A DNA stretch of 64,000 nucleotides from Paulownia fortunei (lineage: Eukaryota; Streptophyta; Magnoliopsida; Lamiales; Paulowniaceae): contig CM033121.1 in NCBI GenBank assembly GCA_019321725.1, positions 10,106,001-10,170,000 of the forward strand, read 5' to 3'. Positions 10,325 through 23,000 of this stretch are shown piece after piece. The translations under genes were made by a program, and so were the position numbers. The notes beneath the pieces are model-generated. The model had not been told where the DNA came from, ran no database searches, and saw nothing but the letters and a program-made list of their open reading frames with translations. How positions within the stretch are numbered: the first letter of the stretch is position 1; each line of letters starts with the position of its first letter.

Positions 10325-10842
10325 GAGATAAAAGTTTAAAGTTTATAACATAATATTGTAGTTAATTATTCAAATTATCTTGAATAAAATAATAATAAAA
10401 TTAATAAAAAATACCTTTTCACATCTTTCGAAATGCTATATGCATTGTTAATAAATATATATTCTACATCTGCCTATTTAATAATATCAACCTAATATTT
10501 TTGAAAAAAAACAAAAAATCACAAATAAAATAAAAATCTCCATATCATATATATATGTAATGGCAAGTTGGTCATTTTGTAATTTAATAATTGACAGAAA
10601 ATTGAATTGGGTGTTATTATTTTGAAAAATACAAGAGAATTATATAGGTTTTTTTCAGAACATAAAGAGTAATACGTCCCTTCATTACAATGCTATTTAA
10701 CCCACTATTGCTTAAACAGTTCACCATTCTGCAAGTTGCAAGTCCCAAGTTCCAAAGCCTCTGGGGCTGTTCCTTTAATGAAGGCTAGCTGAAAAATTAA
10801 GAGTGCTATAAATGCAACAGAAAGTACAAGTCTTAGATGCAC

Positions 10843-11145
10843 ATATTCATCGTAAGAAATATTGAAAAATAATATACCTTGATTAAGTTGGATTTAAGCT
10901 TCAAAATCAACGATTTTCAAGTTTAAAAAGATGGAAACTTGTTCTAACTTGTATTCTATGGATTCCTATGGATTGAATTCAAATTTTGTGAGTACGAGAG
11001 TGTAGAAATTTGGGAGAAACTTAGGAGAATAAGGGCTGGTCGTTTTTGAGGTGCTTCCACAAGAAATATGGATGAAAATGATTTTTTTGACCTTTCAAAA
11101 AGAGGTAAGTGGAGGGTGATGATTGATTGCATCATGCTTGGTGTG
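10843..11145 (-). mobile_element. Internal fragment of the gypsy-type LTR, reversed
   Basis: The reverse complement matches about 20520-20825 of the solo LTR, including TTGTGGAAGCACCTCAAAAA, GAATTCAAT.CATAGGAAT and TTGATTTTGAAGCTTAA. It interrupts the segmental duplication, since copy B lacks it. Confidence 0.85.
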
Positions 11146-11418
11146 GATCTATTTTGATAATTTTTTGAGATAATAGAAAAATTATGGTAAAATTATTATT
11201 TTTAATAACAAAACGATGAGATAAACAGGCTAAATTTTGGAGAAAAGAAACAAATGTCATGAGAAATTATTGTTATTATTTTTTTAATATATAATAAAAG
11301 CCTAACAATTTGAGGCTAGAATTAAAAAATTATAAACAGTGTAATTCATTGTATAACTAACTTTTGATGAGGACAATATCCTTCCAAAATCAACATACTA
11401 TTGAGGGCAGTAGAACTT

Positions 11419-11496
11419 GTGGAAGAGTGTTTCTTTAAATTTTCGGTGGGCATAAGTATTCTCAAAGCACGAGGAAGAAGGTTTTTAAGAGAATAA
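11419..11496 (+). pseudogene. Possible conserved coding remnant within duplication copy A
   Basis: The plus-strand frame reads VEECFFKFSVGISILK and then reaches a stop. The paralogous position in copy B (35467-35541) reads VEECFLKFSVGIRILK, also followed by a stop. Upstream the frames of the two copies disagree. This could be the end of an exon of a decayed duplicated gene, or chance conservation of a duplicated non-coding stretch. I do not recognise the protein. Confidence 0.25.
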
Positions 11497-12600
11497 TGAC
11501 TACCCCTGAACCTTATTCCCCCTTCAATTCCTAGGTACAAACTTTTCAGTTTTGGATTCCTTGTACCAAACATGTAATAAGTACACACATCATGTATTTG
11601 ATTTGTTATATTATTATTGCATGATTGTGATAATGTATTCATCTAATTAATATTGATTATAGTCATCCAAAATTATTATTGTGTCCATCTTTTGCCGTGT
11701 TAGAAGCGAGGGAAATAGATAGACTTGACTTTTGGTAGTCATGTGAGTTAAAAGTGACGAATAAAATTAATGTCTCGAATTATAAATATTATAATTTCAT
11801 TTATTTTTTAATTAATAAATCGTCTTTTTAATCCAAGTTGATCACTTAATAATATGTATGATTGTATGATTACTTTTGACTTGTTTAAACCTACTTAAAT
11901 TCTTCTTAATTTTTTTTTTTTTTTTGCTTTTTAATAAATCAATGATGATTAAATAGATTTTTCATTATATATACATCACTCTTATTTTAAATGAATATAT
12001 TTTGATGTGAGATAGGAGAAATGCCTAGTTTCACATTTAATTTTAATTTGGGGTGTAGTTTAGTGGATCCAAATAAGATAGTGACTGAATATGGTTTATA
12101 AAGAAAGTCCACACAGAAAACAAAACTTCCAAGTTGATTCTTTCATTGTTGCCAAAATTTTCCAACGTTGACTTCACTATACCAAAATACAAGACACAAA
12201 AGAAAAGAAAAAATACGATATATGGCCAACTAATTCTTTGTTTTATTAAAACATTAATTTAATATGTTAAATTTTTTTAAATGAATTGGTTACAACAGTT
12301 ATTACAAAATTACAAAAGATGGAATATCAGTATATCATGAGGATATATGTGCATCTTTGATAAGTTGAGCGAGTAAATAATTTAAGAAAATAAAATTTAT
12401 ACATAATTAATTAAAAATGTTGAAACTATCCAAATAAGATTCATCATAGCGCTTTTGGATAGCTTAATTGAATATAATTAATTTTTTCTTTTTCTTCTTA
12501 AATAAAAAAGAAAAAAATTTATTACATTAGTGGAGAGTTAAGACAATGATTCCAATATGTGTATATATCTTAAAAGAAGTTGTACACTCAAATTTTATGT

Positions 12601-14130
12601 AGCTGTAAGAATAAATGGGTTAATGAGTCACACATGAAGGATAATCCACCCATGTGGTTCAAAAATTAAATTTTGATAGGAGTAATTTTTTGTAGTAAAA
12701 CATGACCCCGAAACCATGTTAACTCTTCCAATGTTATCTCCCACTTTAATATGAGATAAAAACTACATTTTGAGAAGAAAAGAACAAAAACAAAAATAAA
12801 AAGCAAGAAACAAAAAACGAATGTAAGAAAGAAAATAGAAAGAAAAGGGTATGTTCTTATACTATTTTTTGAGGAAAAATGCAAGCATAATTTTGGAGGT
12901 TAATTGTGATAAAAAAAAAATGAAGAAAAACACCATTTAAGGAAGCATTTGAATTGTGGGTCATAACTCCTTCCATTGTGATTGGATTTGGACGGAAGTA
13001 GGCCTAAAAAAAAAAAAAAAAAGAACATAGATAGTTCAACCATAGCAAAAAAGTCTGAATTTTGATAAATTTTTTTGAACTTACCTCGTATAGATTGCGT
13101 TTAATTTTCATGTAGCAGACCTATAATGGTTGAATTCCTAATGTTATTTACCTCTGTTTCATGTGTTAATGACTCATTTCATGCCATCGATCATGAAACC
13201 CATTTATGAATGTTTGGTGAGTCTTTAATGGCAAATCATTGTTTGCTTAATGGTATGTCGTAATTTTTTAAAAGGAGCATGCTTTTACATGGTTGAAGTA
13301 ATCTAAAAAGCTTCTTGATGATATAGTTTGTACATTATCAGAAATTTTACACCCTATGTTGATTGTAAATTTGATTTTCAATCAATGAATAATGGGTTTG
13401 ATATATGAAACTTATATGGTTAGATTTTATTCATCAAGGACTTTCCAACCATATATTGTATGCAACAATCACCCCTAAAATGAGTGAGATATGGTTGTTT
13501 GAAGTTTATGTCGATTTTTTTTTTATTTTCTTAAAAAAATGAAAAGAAGATGATGAAACAGCCCCTTAACTTTGCTCTAATGTATTTGGGTGCATAAGGG
13601 ACTTTCCACAGGCTGTATTTGGCCGAAAAATACTGTTATGCTCAAAAATCTTATTTCCTATTTTCTATATATTAAATATCTTTTAGTTGATAAAAATATT
13701 TTTTTTATTTTTAAATTGTAAAATTTGGTGAGAATTACAGAAAAATATTTTTTCAGCAAGAAAAATTCCAACAATTATTTTGTAAGTTATAGAAAATTAT
13801 TTTCAGATGTTGGTACTAAGTGGGAGTATTATGAGACTTATACATATTTTTCTCAATTTTTGAATCGCATGGAAAATTCATTTTTCAGTAAGAAGTCTAT
13901 AAAATTGAGTATAGACTGAACTATTATTATTTTAAGTGTTAAATACTTACACGAGGAGATTGAGATTAGCTTTTTGGCCACATCTAATATATTTATATTA
14001 TTTGTGGTTGTTGTTGAATGCGCTACGAATAACTCTTAGCAAGAAGCCCAAGTGAACGACTATAAGCGTATAAAATAATTAAAAATTTTGAAAGCCTCAA
14101 TGGAGATAAATGATTGTATATAAACATGTC
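12601..14130. other. AT-rich intergenic DNA
   Basis: No gene recognised. It contains A-rich runs (near 12780-12850, 12912 and 13006) and short chance frames. Duplication with the 34-36 kb region is no longer visible here because the other copy is cut by copia IV. Confidence 0.5.
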
Positions 14131-14194
14131 AGTGGCTTATGTTAACATATTTTGTACTATAAAGTGGCTTATGTTAGCATATTTTGTACCATAA
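14131..14194. repeat. 32-bp tandem duplication
   Basis: The unit starting AGTGGCTTATGTTA occurs at 14131-14162 and 14163-14194 with two differences. Confidence 0.9.
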
Positions 14195-14999
14195 AATTAT
14201 GCATTCTATATGATGTTTGAAATTTATGAAGGCATGACTATGTTGAAATTTAGGAAAATTATGATTGCATATTTATCTTGAGTTTTATATATTCAACGTG
14301 GTGGTACATGTTTATCTCCTTATGTGAATAGCAAGATATGTTCTTGTATGTATGGTTGCATTATGCTATGTAGTTTAGTGGGAGTTCTAAGGTTGGAAGA
14401 ATTTTAATAATTCTCTAGAACTTATGAGATTTTTTGTATTATGAAATTAAATTTGTGATAATGAACATTTTGATATAGATGATGATTGAGAACTATGTGA
14501 CCTTTGGAATCTGTGTATTATGGTGAATTATCTTAAATATTAATTTGCTAAGTACAAAATCAAATGTATACATGAGCATGTTTATGATATCTTTAAGATT
14601 GATGACTATAACAACCAAATTAGATATGTGTAGTTATTTATAAAAATATATTTAATGGCAATAGTTGTGGCACTAAGTGCTAGTAGATTTGGCATACTTA
14701 TGATTGGTTATAATGCTCTAGATGTAACACTTAGTGTGGATCATACTACTCACCAAAAGTAGAGGAAGAGTATGCTACTTATACTATTTTTGTAAACTAT
14801 ATGATCGATAGTCTCATTTGCAATTGAGAGAATCATACTATTGAAGTATTGATATTTGGATGTACCTAAAGAGAAATATATAGTCACAATTGAGAATTGA
14901 GATATTGAATAGCTAATGATAGTTTGATGATTGCAAGAAACACCTTGTGCATGAAAAATGGTGCATTTAAGAGTGAAGTCCAAACAATTTTGGAGCCAA
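14195..14999. other. Unassigned AT-rich stretch upstream of copia III
   Basis: This is probably the decayed 5' part of copia III, but I see no LTR, primer-binding site or gag similarity that would prove it. Confidence 0.35.
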
Positions 15000-16523
15000 T
15001 AGTCAGCGAGCGACATCTTCTTTGATGAGTTGTAAGTTCAAGCTTAATTTGTCTCTTTCTAATAAGTGGGGGCATCTGAAAGTCAAATTTAATTTACTCA
15101 ATATTAAAAGACATTCTTAGATGATGTTTGCCAAGTGAAGTAATTAGAGAAGTGACCTTTTGCTCTTAGGCTAAAGACTTGTGCCTCTAGTTTTTAAGAG
15201 GGTTCGGGCTCTTAATATAAACAAGATTAGGATAAAGGCAAGAGAGAAAAGGAGATTCAAAATAAATCTAAGAAGAACAAATCGAACTATTGAATGAAGT
15301 AAAGTGGTATATGGTTAAAGTGCTATAGTAGCCGTATTGTTGGTTATTTTACTCGTGAATGCACTGAATTAAAAAAATATAGCATATAATCACACTTCTA
15401 AAGTGTTATTGACACATCATTATGTTACTAAATCTTATCTTATATGGATTATAGATTTACAATAACTAGATTATGAGAGGCATTTGTTGAATTTCATCAA
15501 TTTCACTTTGGTACAAGATGAATTTGTATAGAAATTGAGTGAAAGCAACTAAGAACGGTTCACAGTTACAAGTTTGAGTAGGCAAAATGGCCAAATTTTT
15601 ATTCTACAAAATATTCAATGTACAAGAATTGGTAGAACTTAGTTTTACAATTGTTATTCTAAGATTACTTCTTTTGCTTGAATTTTAGTTGTGAGTTAGT
15701 TAGTATCTAGTAAAGATACTTACTATCATACTAGATATTTTGAATGGTTAGTGGTAATGAATTATAAATAATGTGCTTTATTACTGTATTGATTGTTTTG
15801 TTATAATAAATGTCTGTCTTCTAAGTAATATACACATTAGTTTTTGCACTCTATGTGCTTGATTAGGTCATAATAGATAAAAACATAAAATGGGTAGAGA
15901 AAACTATTTGAGTTTATATTTTACAGTTGATTGTCAACTTGTGTTGTAAATTTACATTGAAACAATTCAAAAGATTATAGAGCTGAGCTTTCTTTGTTAT
16001 TACTTCTTATAAAATTCTGTGATCAGATTAATGTGAAGGTTATAAAGGAATAAAGTCCTATACTTCATTATATTTGCAAAATATTCACATGCCTTGATCA
16101 TATATATTTGATATCTCATAATCTAAAATACTAGAATATTTTAGAATATAGGAGAGAGAATCAAATTGATATAACCTCGAGATTAGATCTTAGGCGTGAT
16201 AGTTTATTTTGATCTTTTTAATGATCTATGTAATGAAGATAGAATTGCAAGATAATTAATTATTTCTAGTACGCCTATACAGAATGGTGTTACTTAAGAA
16301 GAAATAGAAAATTGAAGATTCAGGTTAACTTGTAGATTGTCTTTGAGAAAGATCTTTTGGTAAACTGGAGCTTACATCTTATTAGAACACCTTCATGGTC
16401 AATATTTCCATTCATAAGAGTTGTGGACAAGTACATGATTTGTCCTAAGCTACCTTAAATGTCGAGATTGATTGTCTCTATACATAAAAACTGTCAAATG
16501 AATTTGAAAGTTAGATCTTAGAG

Positions 16524-16560
<37 letters not shown>

Positions 16561-16753
16561 TATATATATATGGAAGATACACCAATAGTTTAAGGGGTAC
16601 ATGTTCATAAGTGAACAATGAGATGGAATAGTGGTTTGTATTAGATCACAAAATATCATATTTCTGGAGAGTAATTTTTTTAAGAGAAAAAATATTAAAA
16701 TATTAAACATTGCTTGAGTTGAATGATTTAGATTGTGGTTATGTACTTGATAG
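15000..16753 (+). pseudogene. Old copia element III, left part (gag knuckle, protease, integrase remnants)
   Basis: This is a heavily decayed copia polyprotein. After frame correction by eye I see the end of a gag zinc knuckle (GYFTRECTELKK, 15341-15376), then the protease start read as LIWIID near 15440. A zone around 15490-15570 matches the segment that follows the protease in this copia type. An integrase core end reads STPIQNGVT near 16270-16300. Stops occur every few tens of codons. The right part of the same element is found at 24726-26431, on the far side of copia II. This is clearly the oldest element of the stack. Confidence 0.6.
16526..16571. repeat. (AT)n microsatellite
   Basis: A run of alternating A and T with one phase slip. 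It lies within copia III sequence, just outside copia II. Confidence 0.95.
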
Positions 16754-16758
16754 ATCAT
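16754..16758. repeat. Target-site duplication of copia II, left copy
   Basis: ATCAT lies directly before the 5' LTR. The same five bases follow the 3' LTR at 24721-24725. Confidence 0.8.
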
Positions 16759-17234
16759 TATTAAAAAATGGTGCTAATTTCTACAATAATTAAGAAATTC
16801 AAGAAAAAAATATTTTAATCTACAATTCTAGAAAGAAAAAAAACATAGTGTTGTAATTTTTTTAGTGAAAAAGGGGTAAAATAGGAAATCTCTAGAAGAA
16901 TGATTTTGTCCATAAAATAAGTCAGTAGTGGAGAAGAAAAACCGACTATTAACTCTATAAATAGGCTAAAGAGGGTCTCTTGTAATTAGTAAGTTAAATA
17001 AATGGCAGAGAAATCATTCACTTATTCAAAAGTCTTCCAATAACCTGTTTAGCCTTTGTCCCCTGCAGCTCCTATCAAGTTTTTTATACAAATAAATAAA
17101 TTAAGTAATTGTTCACCATTTCCACATACTATATCATGCTAACTAAAAACACATATTCCCACTTTAATCCTACATCTATTCCTTCTAGATATAAAACCAA
17201 CAAAAAATAAATATCTCATAATCTAATACTATCA
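16759..17234 (+). repeat. 5' LTR of copia II
   Basis: The 476-bp sequence pairs with the 3' LTR at 24207-24720. It shares CGACTAT.AACTCTATAAAT, which includes a TATA box at about 16956-16963, and the end TATCA. The 3' copy carries extra sequence, mainly near 24541-24590. The ends read TA...CA rather than TG...CA in both copies. Confidence 0.9.
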
Positions 17235-17235
17235 G

Positions 17236-17247
17236 TGGTACTAGAGC
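17236..17247 (+). other. Primer-binding site of copia II
   Basis: TGGTACTAGAGC lies one base after the LTR and matches the usual tRNA-iMet site TGGTATCAGAGC except for three positions. Confidence 0.75.
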
Positions 17248-17274
17248 TACGTTCGAATCCTATCGAGCATTACT

Positions 17275-18195
17275 ATGGCCGACACATTCCGCTCATTTAT
17301 TCCAATTCTAGTTTTTCGCGGTGAAAATTATGATTTATGGTTTATTAAAATGAAGGCCTATTTTTGTGCTCAAAATTTGTGGGATATCATCAGTAGTGGA
17401 TATATTTTTCCTAATAATATTTCCACATTATCTGCAGTACAAAAAAAGAATTAAAAAAGAATCAACAAAAATATTCTCAAGCACTCTTTGCTCTTCAAAT
17501 GAGCTTGGGGACGAATATTTTTTGAGGATCATGGGAGCCAAAACTGCTAAAGTGGCATGGGATAAATTGTAGAAGGAGTTTCATCACAACGAAAAGGTAT
17601 GTGCCACTAGACTTCAAGCTTTGAGAAAGAAGTTTGAAAATTTAAAAATGAAAGATTATGCTCCTACTAATGATTACTACTCAAGAGTAAATGAAGTAGT
17701 TAATTGATTAAAAGTCTATTGAGAGAATGTTCTTGAAAGTAAAGTTGTTAAATTTTTAATGACTTGCACAGAAAAATATGATCCTATCATTGCAGCTGTT
17801 GAGAAGTCCAAATAAATAGTCAAATTAATAGCTACAGAATTAATAGGCTCTAGAGGCTCATGAAAAAAAATTTAGAAAGACATTATGAAAATGACATAGA
17901 AAATGCCTTTCAATCTAAAATCAATACTCAGCCTCAGATATATAAGAAAAGTGGAAGAAAATTTAATAAAGGAAAATAAATAGATAACAGTGGCAAGTTT
18001 CATCCATGTGGTATTTGTAAAAGAAAAAGTCATTTGAAGAAAGACTATTGGTTTAAAGGAAAACCATAGTCCCAAGAATGTAAAAAATTTGGACATGTAG
18101 AAAAATTTTGTCATCTAAAATAAAATCACCAAGCTAATTTCTCCGAAGAAAAATATTTTTAATGACTGCTACTAGTGTACCGAAGCATGCATGGA
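17275..18195 (+). pseudogene. Copia II gag, broken
   Basis: The ATG at 17275 starts MADTFRSFIPILVFRGENYD, the opening of a copia gag, followed by LWFIKMKAYF. The frame then shifts (the next open piece is 17366-17572). Two zinc knuckles follow at about 18004-18118: CGICKRKSHLKKDYW and CKKFGHVEKFC. The reading then runs to LMTATSVPKHAWI at about 18195, where a protease domain should begin, and stops at the boundary with LTR sequence. In life gag packages the RNA into virus-like particles in the cytoplasm. Here several stops make it non-functional. Confidence 0.8.
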
Positions 18196-18995
18196 TTTAT
18201 ATAGTTGTATGCATGGATTTGCAGGTTTGCGTGCATGGATTTGCATGCTTATATAATTATTGGTCATTGAATTATGACGGTGTGTAGAGCTCTTTTCCGG
18301 CGTATGGGATACTAGCATTGGTCAGGAGCCTAAGAAAGAAATAATTTTGAAAGAAATATTTTGATGCATGGAATTGCATTGTGAGCATAGCATTTTGAGA
18401 TGCATGACTTGATATTGTGGATTCTTCTTTGTTATGCATAATTTTTACTTGTTGAATGTTAGCTCATATAGTTTATGCATTGTAGGTACCATGGACTTAC
18501 TGGTCAATCCATTGGGGTTCCTACAGGTTTTGAGAATCATTATACATGGAGGACGACCTATTGTGTTGTGTTATGGATATATTCTAATTTTTACAATTAT
18601 TATTATTATATAAATTGTTGTCTATATGTAAAGGGTTACAAAATGCAAAAATGTCCTTACTTCTTCTGAAAGTATAAACTATTATTTTAATTTTTGAGTC
18701 TATCGTATTATAAATTTGGGATGTCATGTCCTATATAACTCTTGAAATTTTATAGTAAATAAGTCTGCGAATAGCGTGACTGTGATGGGTATTGTATTTT
18801 TATATAACCAATAATTTTTCTGTATACAGGGTTATATGTGAGAAAACATTTTATTATTTTCTCAAATCGCTACATTTGACAAAAAAAAAACAAATATACA
18901 CACACACACACACGCGCACACATGCACACACATATGCTACTTTGTCAAAATTATTGTTATATCAATATCTATATTTAGTGTTGGGGGGTGTTACA
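18196..18995 (+). mobile_element. 3' part of a gypsy-type LTR inside copia II
   Basis: The sequence starts with a degenerate repeat of TGCATGGATTTG (three times between 18186 and 18252) and ends at GGGGGGTGTTACA (18995). That is the kind of terminus seen in the solo LTR at 20005-22268, but the body differs, so it is another family or subfamily. The left edge falls exactly where copia II gag stops being readable. Confidence 0.5.
18898..18932. repeat. (AC)n microsatellite
   Basis: An interrupted CA repeat with CG and TG variants. Confidence 0.9.
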
Positions 18996-19132
18996 AATGT
19001 TGACTTCACATCTAGGTGAAATATTAATCAACCTTTCTACTTAGAAATTATAACCAAATACAACCTTCTATACACATTTGTTCCACATCTTAAATGTATA
19101 CTAACCTCACTTAATTGATGTATTATAACTAT

Positions 19133-20004
19133 TATAACATCCCCCTATAATTTAGGGGTCAAATTAATCACATCTATGTTGGAATATGTTAATGAACTAA
19201 ATGGGACAGACTCACAACTTCACATTTTCTTGCTGCCATATTAATTTGCATGATGATTTTGACACCATTAGACATATTCATTCACTCTCCAATTTTTATC
19301 ACACTTAAATAACATAAAAAAAATATAACCATGTCATAGAATGGCTAAAACTCACGGATATAACTTTCCAAGTTCAGCTCCCTTCTTAGCATACTGAAAT
19401 AGATTTTGGCACCCTTACGTATATTAAATCACTCCCAAATTTTTACCACACTTAGATAACAAGACAACTAGGTTATAGTCTTGCCAAAACTAATGTATTT
19501 AATGCTGCAAAACCAGTCTCTTTCACTCAGGACGGAATCTGAAATTTGATATTGACATTTTTGAGCATCTATTAAATATCATGCCCTATTTCAATTTCTA
19601 ACCAATGAAAATTTATTCCAATACTATTAACTCATATATGAACATATATATGATGATACATATAGGTTTTATTCAACATGCCATACACTTTTAAAACTTA
19701 AAACACAAGAAAATAGAAAGGTGACAGTTTCTGCCACAAGTATTTCCTATTAAGTGTTTCTCATCAAAAACCCTTTCTTTGTGCACCAAAGTCTAACTAA
19801 AAACTTTCTAAAACTTTTATAAGAGATATTGAAAACTTAATACACAATAAAACCATTCAGAATAATCTGAAAATCAAAGGCAAAATCGTAGGTAAGTGTT
19901 ACCCATGCAGATTTTGAAGTTAAACTTGATGGTAATCACTTTTCCTTTGATGTTTTTGTTTTTATTTCAACTTGAAATCAATTTGGATTACTTGAAAACC
20001 TTAA
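19133..20004 (+). mobile_element. Possible 5' part of another gypsy-type LTR
   Basis: It begins TATAACATCCCCCTATAATTTAG, like the TGTAACAC/TCCC starts of gypsy (Tekay-like) LTRs. It runs until the solo LTR interrupts it at 20005. The rest of this LTR may continue at 22274-23000, which ends in CTATTACA. It has no coding content. Confidence 0.35.
20000..20004. repeat. Target-site duplication of the solo LTR, left copy
   Basis: CTTAA immediately precedes TGTAATGCCC. The identical CTTAA follows the LTR at 22269-22273. Confidence 0.85.
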
Positions 20005-22268
20005 TGTAATGCCCAATTCTTAATTCTCTCCTACATAGCTAATAATAAGCATTTTGCATCTAATCAATGTGCATTATCGAATTATGGCATACAAATAGCA
20101 TGATTGCACGAACATGAATAATTGTTATTATATGATTCAGTTATACTTTAACATGTATTAGTACATGAAATATGAGATCAAACTTTTGTTTCTTGATTTA
20201 ACATATTCCTTAAGTGCCTTTTTGCAGTGAAAAACTCAGTATCTCGGTTAAGGAAGATTGATGTGTTGAATGACCATAAAATAAATTATTCGTATTACTC
20301 CATACTTATTACATTCTAAAGTAATTATTTGCCTAAATATTTTCTTTAAATATGTTACATTTGGCTAAGAACTAAAAGTATGCAAAATAGTGCAATTTGA
20401 TTAGTTGGTTGACTAGGTTGTATGAAATTATTTTAAACCGTATTGCACTTGATTATAACACCAAAGCATCAATTTTTGTCATCTCCTTAGCCCATGAACG
20501 TGGCTTTTGGCATGAGAAGACACCAAACATGATGCAACCAATCATCACCCTACACTTACCTTTCTTTGAAAGGTCTAAGAAATCATTTTCATCCATATTT
20601 CTTGTGGAAGCACCTCAAAAATGACCAGACCTTATTCTCCTAAGTTTATCCTAAATTTATACACTCTCATACTCACAAAAATTGAATTCAATTCATAGGA
20701 ATTCATAGAACACAAACTAGAACAAGTTCCACCCTTTTTAAGCTTGAAAACTGTTGATTTTGAAGCTTAATTCTAACTTAATCAAGGTATATTCTTTTTC
20801 AATGTTTCTTATGATGAATTTGTAGTATCTTGTATGGTTACATATTTTAGTATATTTTTGTATGATTGAAAACTTAAGTAAGTTACACTTGAAGCCAAAA
20901 CCAAGCTAGTTAAACTAGTTTTTAGCAAAATTGATAGTCTTGTGAAATATGCTTAATTTACTTATTTCTATTAATCTTGTAATGCTTATATTGTATTTGG
21001 AAGTTCCTTTGAATGATTGAAAACAATAGCAATTAGTTTGCTTAATTGAAGGGTACAATCAATTTAAGTTAGAACCGAATTTACGTCATGTTAATTTGGA
21101 TTGTGTGCATGTTTTAGGGGCTGCCCTAATAATTATATTTGAATTATTGGTTATTTAATGACTGCCCTAATGTTTAATGTCTTGAATTAGTAGTAAAATA
21201 TGGAGTATGCATTATTTTTAAGGTTATGTAATTGATATAAAATTATTTACAAAAGATTGAAAAGTGTATATGAACTTTAACTAGAATAGACTAAATAATT
21301 TATAAAAAGGACATTAAATGATACATGATTTGATTATGTTAGGTCTTTAACACATCCTATCTTCCAAAGAGATTGGTCTTTTCACTTGCCACAAAGTGGA
21401 CTTGAGGTAAGTTGAAGCTTTCATTTGCTGTATCACAAGAATCATATAATGTTGTTCATATTTTAATGTGATTGATATTACTTGTCAAATGATGTAATGT
21501 TTGATGCATTTATGGTTCATGAACATGACACTATTAAGAATATAATGAGGTTTTTGAAAAAGAAGTATGGTATTTGATTGATGGTCGGGTAGACAAGGGA
21601 CGCGAGAGAGACCGGCGGTTGAGGTTGAAAAACTGGTATAGGAAAACCACAATGAATGAGATAGAATACAACTAATATCTGAGGTTGAAAGACCAAGTAT
21701 GGAAATCCCGTACTAGTTCTCTTATTGGCCAATCATTATAAACAAATTCTAAAAACTACGGTTTATCGCTATTAATTAGGTACCACACTTCAAGGGCCCT
21801 AAAGAATGATTTATGAAAGAAAGTTATTAAATTGAATATTGCATTTAATCATTTATGTGATTTGTATGTACGCTATTTGTTATTACATCAGTTTCACCTT
21901 ACTGAGCCTTTAACTCATTAGATTTATATGATGTAGGTGGAAATGTATAGGTTTAGAGGTTGACTGAGTTTCCGGAGCGACCGGACAGAGATTTGTTCAT
22001 ATGCCATGCTTCGAGCTGTTTTGTATCATATTTTGAAAACTCTGTTTTGTTTTTAAATAAGTTGCTCTGTTATGGTTTTGTAAACAAATGTACTTAGTTT
22101 TGATATATGTATATGGTGTGTTTAAAACGATTCAAACTCTTTCTCTTATAGCTAAAAATAGGAACTTTTATTAAAACCATAATTCTAATATTGATAAAAA
22201 AATTAACATTGCTTTAGTTAACTATATCAGCTTGTTTAGGCTCTGTAGTTAGGTTAAGGGGTGTTGCA
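20005..22268 (+). mobile_element. Solo LTR of a Ty3/gypsy (Tekay-like) element
   Basis: This single 2264-bp LTR starts TGTAATGCCC, ends GGGGTGTTGCA and is bordered by a perfect 5-bp duplication CTTAA. No gag, pol, primer-binding site or polypurine tract is attached, so it is a product of LTR-LTR recombination. Other pieces of the same family are at 6032-6372 (3' end) and 10843-11145 (reversed). Assignment to the Tekay/Del group is inferred from the termini and the long LTR, not from coding sequence. Confidence 0.85.
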
Positions 22269-22273
22269 CTTAA

Positions 22274-23000
22274 GGTGTGTGTTTGGAAGCTGAAAATAGC
22301 TGAAATGAGGGTTTGGTCGTGGCTTAAGGGTGAAGGAAAGGTTGAGGTGCTTGTTTAAGCTTGGCAGCAAGCATGAGGTGTCAAGTTGTGGTATAAATCT
22401 AACATTTCACCCATCTTTCAAGCCTAAATTAGATGTATCTTACTATACAATAGTTTTATTGCATCCTATTTTAATTACCATAAGATCCCATAGATAATTC
22501 ATAAGCTAATTTCCTCGCCATTCATTTAATTTCTTACTCGATTGTCACCCGATTTTTGAATAATTGTCCATATTAAAAATTATATAATCTTATACACAAA
22601 TGAATATTGTAATATCAATTTTCAATCATAGTATCTTATGTCCAATGTCCCAAATATGTAACTTACCCATATATACTTTTGAAATACTTGGATGAAATCA
22701 AATCAAACCGTATAAGCTTACTAGTAATACTTCCAAAATTATAACCTATATATCTCATCTATATCCAATATTGATCAACCTCATTTTCTTCTTATTTTAA
22801 TATAAAATCAACCACTTAGATTAGGAAATTCAATAATTAATACCATGCAAGGGCTTCAGAATTAAGTTTAATATTCAAAAATATCGTATAAAATGAAATA
22901 AATTATTCAATGTCAATAGAAATACAAGTAGTATATAAAGTTAACACGTAATGCATGAATCATATTGGCCAAGTGAGTAGTATGAGGCTTGGCTATTACA
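22274..23000 (+). mobile_element. Remainder of the gypsy LTR that hosts the solo LTR
   Basis: Non-coding sequence running from the solo LTR's target duplication to GGCTATTACA (23000), an LTR-like end. Copia II coding sequence resumes at the next base. I infer that it is the right part of the LTR that starts near 19133. Confidence 0.4.

Larger units (their letters stand above)
10325..12600. repeat. Diverged segmental duplication, copy A
   Basis: The segment is collinear with 34095-36700. Shared landmarks in order: ATTATTCAAATTATCTTGA (10361), AGAAAGTACAAGTCTT (10820), TTTGAGATAATAGAAA (11163), CCTTATT..TTCCTAGGTAC (11510-11540), TTGACTTCACT (12165) and GTACACTCAAATTTTA (12581). Copies differ by many substitutions and indels. 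In this copy an LTR fragment (10843-11145) occupies the place of unrelated sequence in copy B. Confidence 0.85.

Noticed and set aside
11346..11642. 98-codon minus-strand frame, with a 70-codon counterpart at 35343-35555
   Set aside because: The two share a short stretch (LRILMPTENL), but this comes from the duplicated DNA. The frames differ in length and at both ends and no family is recognised. The plus-strand frame is at least as well kept.
12666..12884. 72-codon Phe-rich minus-strand frame
   Set aside because: It is low-complexity translation of an A-rich tract.
18792..19019. 75-codon frame with a Thr-His run
   Set aside because: It is translation of the CA microsatellite and LTR sequence.
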